Positions 6,583-8,968 of a stretch of 8,968 nt of DNA are shown piece after piece. The notes under the pieces are model-generated. The model saw nothing but the letters and a program-made list of their open reading frames with translations. It made no database searches and was not told where the DNA came from. The DNA is from RGIG1993 sp964564225 (GTDB taxonomy: Bacteria; Bacillota; Clostridia; Oscillospirales; CAG-272): assembly GCA_964564225.1 (NCBI GenBank), contig CAZMAF010000063.1, positions 1 through 8,968 on the forward strand, read 5' to 3'. Every line of letters starts with the position of its first letter. Position 1 is the first letter of the stretch. Made by a program: the position numbers and the translations under genes.

Positions 6583-7182
6583 ATGCCCAGCGAAAGAATC
6601 TTGAATAAATACTATAATGAAGGTGGTTTCAATCATCCTCAACTTATAGGATATATGATGAACATGATTCGAAGGCTGCAACCATTAACACTGGACGAAT
6701 GGAAAACATGGTATTTTTCCAATGTACATGATGAGGCTTTTTTGCACGATTTAGCTATTAGAATGAATGCCACCATTCCCAGTTCATATGGAGCAACCAT
6801 AGAAGATTGTGAAGAATACATATACGACGTAATGTTTCGTAGAACATTTCAAGGATACGATAAAGAGAATCAAGCTCTAAGACTATTGCGTTCCACTATC
6901 GATCCTTCCGTCGAGGAGGCTCCCAAGGAATGGGATACGAAGTATTTTATTGACTTTTATCTACGGGGCGCAGACGGTGAACTCATCGGCATACAGTTGA
7001 AACCAGATACTTTTTATTATGGCAGGTATCAATACGTAGTAGATATCCGCGGCAAAATGCAGCAATTTTGCCGCGAATACAACGCAAAGGCTTTTGTTTT
7101 GCAATACGATTCTAATAGCCGCAGCGACAGCATTGAATTTGTTAATCCCGAGATTATTACTGAAATCAAAGAATTGCTGTAA
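6583..7182 (+). CDS. Second, diverged MjaI-like nuclease subunit
   Basis: This 199-residue protein shares an ordered set of blocks with the preceding nuclease: HPQLIGYMM against RPVVVGQMS, LTLDEWKTWY (35-44) against ITIDAWKEWY, YIYDVMFRRTFQGY (79-92) against HWVIDLVIDKTFNGL, then FID (122-124) and IGIQLKPDTF (135-144) against YSIKPDTY. I infer the same fold and a duplication followed by strong divergence. The presumed active site is D124 with Q138-L139-K140, where Gln replaces the acidic residue of a (D/E)xK motif. Some active nucleases use QxK, so inactivity cannot be assumed. It lacks the NWANQ N-terminus and has about 45 extra C-terminal residues. GTGGAGG at the end of the upstream gene supplies the ribosome site, so translation is probably coupled. 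It may be a partner subunit or a second enzyme. Confidence 0.72.
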   Translation: MPSERILNKYYNEGGFNHPQLIGYMMNMIRRLQPLTLDEWKTWYFSNVHDEAFLHDLAIRMNATIPSSYGATIEDCEEYIYDVMFRRTFQGYDKENQALRLLRSTIDPSVEEAPKEWDTKYFIDFYLRGADGELIGIQLKPDTFYYGRYQYVVDIRGKMQQFCREYNAKAFVLQYDSNSRSDSIEFVNPEIITEIKELL

Positions 7183-7187
7183 ACATT

Positions 7188-7230
7188 AATAAAGCAGCAG
7201 CGCAGGATAATATTGCGCTGCTGCTTTATT
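7188..7230. terminator. Bidirectional intrinsic terminator between convergent genes
   Basis: AATAAAGCAGCAGCGCA (7188-7204) and its exact reverse complement (7214-7230) make a perfect 17-bp stem around a nine-base loop. The G/C core is flanked by A runs on the left and T runs on the right, so it can end transcription from both sides: from the nuclease pair (stop at 7182) and from the methyltransferase (stop at 7235). Confidence 0.92.
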
Positions 7231-7234
7231 ATAT

Positions 7235-8263
7235 TTAGCGATATGTGCAAGTTAGAATATTACCATCAACATCAACGCTATTTACATGATCAATGCAAAT
7301 TTCGGTTTCCTGCTTCGTTTTCACCTTGAAATTGTGATGCGCATTTATGTAACAGCGATCTTGCTTTTCTGGTGGCAGAGATGCAATAAAGGCTTCGTGC
7401 GCAGCCAGACGCGCGTCGATAACCAAATTCAATTGATCCGCTGTTTTGTACAGATTTTCTAATGCAAGCGCCGATATATCGGAATCAATTTCTATGCCAA
7501 TGCTGTTTCTTTGCGAGATCATACATGCTAAGCTGGTTGTTCCTAAACCGAAAAAGGGATCAAGAACTATATCGCCTTCAGCAGAGTACATATTCACAAT
7601 GCGGAGAGGGATTTCCAGCGGGAAGGAAGCATTACGATCACGATGGTTGCCTGTAGATAAAATGATTTGAGTAGTGCCCTTTATTTCCCATAAATCAGAA
7701 AACCAAACATTTCGTTCTTCCCAGAAGAATGCGCTTTTTTGACGAAGTTTGCGAGATTCACCATTGAATATCCGTTTACCGCCTTTTCTGAAAACCAAAA
7801 TGTATTCGTGCTCATATGTCACATAAGCGCCAGCAGGATACATCCCAGATCCCATAAATTTATTAGGTGAATTAGATGGCTTTCTCCAAAGAATATCTGG
7901 AAGAACGCTATAACCAAGCTTCTGGAAAAACGAGGTTATATAGGCATGGTTAGGATACATTTGAAAATTTTCATTAAGCGTTCGCGTTGCATCACCAATA
8001 TTTATGCAGATGAAACCATTATCTTTTAAAACACGGTCACATTCTTTCCAAACAGAATTAAGTATTTGATGCATTTTGGTAAATGCAGAAAAACCATTGC
8101 CCTCCTTCAAATCTTCTGCGATAGTAGAATCTTCAGCGCAGAACAAGGCGTCCCACATTTCAATCATAGGATATGGAGGTGACGTAAAAACCAAATTGAT
8201 TGATTTGTCTGGTATAGAGGATAAATGGCGACTATCGCTCGTTATAACTTTATGAGTGGTCAT
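7235..8263 (-). CDS. Beta-class site-specific DNA methyltransferase, probably N4-cytosine
   Basis: This 342-residue protein should use S-adenosylmethionine to protect the sites cut by the neighbouring nucleases. Motif order is catalytic first, then cofactor: TSPPYP (27-32, motif IV), the long variable region, then DPFFGLGTT (235-243, motif I) and GIEID (256-260, motif II). This is the beta-class arrangement. SPPY rather than DPPY or NPPY is typical of N4-cytosine enzymes such as M.MthZI and M.MjaI, which modify CTAG. The block NHRDRNASFPLEIPLRIV (206-223) before motif I is the usual motif X helix. The start overlaps the regulator gene by 14 bases, and GAGG lies about ten bases before the ATG. 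It is transcribed toward the nuclease genes. About 70 residues follow motif II and carry no motif I know. Confidence 0.9.
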   Translation of the reverse strand: MTTHKVITSDSRHLSSIPDKSINLVFTSPPYPMIEMWDALFCAEDSTIAEDLKEGNGFSAFTKMHQILNSVWKECDRVLKDNGFICINIGDATRTLNENFQMYPNHAYITSFFQKLGYSVLPDILWRKPSNSPNKFMGSGMYPAGAYVTYEHEYILVFRKGGKRIFNGESRKLRQKSAFFWEERNVWFSDLWEIKGTTQIILSTGNHRDRNASFPLEIPLRIVNMYSAEGDIVLDPFFGLGTTSLACMISQRNSIGIEIDSDISALALENLYKTADQLNLVIDARLAAHEAFIASLPPEKQDRCYINAHHNFKVKTKQETEICIDHVNSVDVDGNILTCTYR

Positions 8264-8480
8264 TTGGGGTTACCTCGCTAACTTTAATAAACTCAAGCAC
8301 ATCTTCGATATTGCAATCGAGCGCGCAGCACACTTTTTCTAAGGTGTCGAGCGAAACAGCTTCGTTTCTTCCCAATTTGGCAACAGCGTTCGTACTTATG
8401 CCAGCGGCATCGCGTAATTGGGATTTATTCATATTCTTATCAATAAGCAATTTCCAAAGTCGAGAGTAGCTTACAGACAT
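8250..8480 (-). CDS. XRE/HTH_26-type regulator, possible controller protein
   Basis: This 76-residue DNA-binding protein is of the Cro/CI helix-turn-helix type. It opens with SYSRLWKLLIDKNMNKSQL. The helix-turn-helix covers about 19-40 (KSQLRDAAGISTNAVAKLGRNE), followed by VSLDTLEKVCCALDCNIEDVLEFI, a conserved end of the HTH_26 family. GGAGG seven bases before the ATG sets the start. It precedes and overlaps the methyltransferase, so both are made from one messenger. Small proteins of this kind act as controllers in many restriction-modification systems, repressing their own operon and timing nuclease expression. That role is inferred from position. Possible targets are the palindrome in the nuclease promoter and the repeat around its own -10. 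HTH_26 proteins also occur outside restriction loci, so the link is not proven. Confidence 0.85.
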   Translation of the reverse strand: MSVSYSRLWKLLIDKNMNKSQLRDAAGISTNAVAKLGRNEAVSLDTLEKVCCALDCNIEDVLEFIKVSEVTPNDHS

Positions 8481-8506
8481 ATAGTTACCTCCAAAGCGTT
8501 TTTATA

Positions 8507-8535
8507 AGTATAACATATAAAGTAAAAAATATCAA
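8507..8535 (-). promoter_or_regulatory. Promoter of the regulator-methyltransferase operon
   Basis: On the minus strand TTGATA (8535-8530) and TATACT (8512-8507) are 17 bases apart, with TGT just before the -10. Transcription would start near 8500, leaving about 20 leader bases. An inverted repeat TTTATA (8501-8506) / TATAAA (8516-8521) surrounds the -10 and could be an autoregulatory operator. In such A/T-rich sequence this is only suggestive. Confidence 0.75.
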
Positions 8536-8603
8536 GCGTATTTTGAGGTTTATCAAGAAATTCTTTAAAAAGTTACAAATATGCTAACATATTACCAATC
8601 GGC

Positions 8604-8632
8604 TGGACTTTTGCGCATCGTTCTGGTATGAT
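8604..8632 (+). promoter_or_regulatory. Probable promoter of the DUF6809-like gene
   Basis: TATGAT (8627-8632) follows an extended TGG and lies 17 bases after TGGACT (8604-8609), which matches four of six -35 consensus positions. The start near 8638 would give a leader of about 20 bases holding AAAGGAGG (8644-8651). Confidence 0.55.
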
Positions 8633-8659
8633 TGTCCCCTGCCAAAGGAGGTGGCATAT

Positions 8660-8947
8660 ATGAGAACAACAATCGAGGAGCTGTACTACGGAAATATTAT
8701 GCCGTACAATCGCAGTGTCCGCGCAGGCAGCGAATACGCCAATCTGGTGGGACTGCTGGCGCGAAACGAGGCAGAGCTGCTTGCAACGCTGACCGAACAG
8801 CAAAAGGAGCAGCTTGAAAAATACGTTGACTGTTTCCAAGAGCTGTCGGATCTCACGCAAAAGGAAGTATTCCTTCACGGATTCAGGCTCGGAGCAAGGA
8901 TCGTCATTGAAGCTCTTTACAGAGAACAAGACGAAGATCGGAGATAG
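8660..8947 (+). CDS. Small helical protein resembling DUF6809
   Basis: This 95-residue protein begins MRTTIEELYYGNI and continues with SEYANLVGLLARNEAELLATLTEQQKEQLEKY and GFRLGARIVIEALY. By recall it matches the DUF6809 group of gut Firmicutes, many of which lie in or near mobile and recombinase loci. No function is established that I know of. It is soluble and almost wholly helical, with no catalytic motif, metal site or membrane segment. The start is the ATG at 8660, since AAAGGAGG ends eight bases before it. A GTG at 8651 lies within that ribosome site and is rejected. Composition is closer to the left part of the window than to the restriction island. GGAGGG at 8958-8963, 11 bases after its stop, suggests that another gene follows beyond the window. 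Confidence 0.75.
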   Translation: MRTTIEELYYGNIMPYNRSVRAGSEYANLVGLLARNEAELLATLTEQQKEQLEKYVDCFQELSDLTQKEVFLHGFRLGARIVIEALYREQDEDRR

Positions 8948-8957
8948 CCATTAGCAC

Positions 8958-8963
8958 GGAGGG
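8958..8963 (+). promoter_or_regulatory. Ribosome binding site of a gene beyond the window
   Basis: GGAGGG lies shortly after the stop of the DUF6809-like gene. The terminal GTG (8966-8968) is too close to be a likely start, so the true start is probably a few bases outside. Confidence 0.45.
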
Positions 8964-8968
8964 CGGTG

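Noticed and set aside
8573..8929. 118-residue minus-strand open frame opposite the DUF6809-like gene
   Set aside because: No ribosome site on that strand, whereas the plus-strand frame has a promoter, AAAGGAGG and a recognisable family.
1..8968. CRISPR arrays, insertion sequences, transposases, retron or toxin-antitoxin genes
   Set aside because: No regularly spaced repeats, transposase motifs, reverse transcriptase motifs or typical toxin-antitoxin gene pair were seen on either strand.

Overview
The window reads as a chromosomal segment of a Clostridia-type Firmicute, probably an uncultured gut lineage, although no gene here fixes the genus. The reasons are strong AGGAGG-type ribosome binding sites, consensus TTGAnn-17-TATAAT promoters that often carry an extended TGn -10, intrinsic terminators, a Mini-RNase III gene, a tRNA with encoded CCA, and a small protein resembling the DUF6809 family of gut Firmicutes.

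Layout. Positions 1-70 hold a nested terminator-like hairpin at the end of an unseen upstream plus-strand transcript. A minus-strand operon follows, read from right to left: a 78-residue two-helix membrane protein (1456-1692), Mini-ribonuclease III (1071-1454) and a ROK-family glucokinase (97-1044), driven by a good promoter at 1724-1752. Diverging from it, a second promoter (1944-1972) drives two overlapping genes (2006-3733 and 3730-5481). They encode the two halves of a heterodimeric ABC exporter. The first half carries the degenerate catalytic residues and the second the intact ones. A perfect 10-bp terminator stem closes that operon.

A tRNA-Trp(CCA) at 5652-5727 has its own strong promoter and terminator. 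Just downstream the base composition becomes visibly more A+T rich, and a compact restriction-modification island occupies about 5931-8535. On the plus strand there is an MjaI-family restriction endonuclease (5989-6579), followed 3 bases later by a second, divergent member of the same fold (6583-7182). On the minus strand, converging on them, are a HTH_26/XRE-type regulator (8250-8480) and a beta-class, probably N4-cytosine, DNA methyltransferase (7235-8263) that overlap by 14 bases. A perfect 17-bp inverted repeat separates the two arms and can terminate both. The island ends in front of a DUF6809-like small gene (8660-8947) with composition more like the left half.

How the parts may work together. 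Methyltransferase and regulator share one transcript, so modification and control are made together. The nuclease pair has its own promoter, whose spacer contains a perfect 12-bp palindrome, a natural place for the small regulator to act. The most interesting observation is the pairing of two homologous but diverged nuclease subunits with a single methyltransferase, which raises the possibility of a heteromeric MjaI-type enzyme. The rest of the window (glucokinase, MrnC, ABC exporter, tRNA) is ordinary housekeeping or transport.
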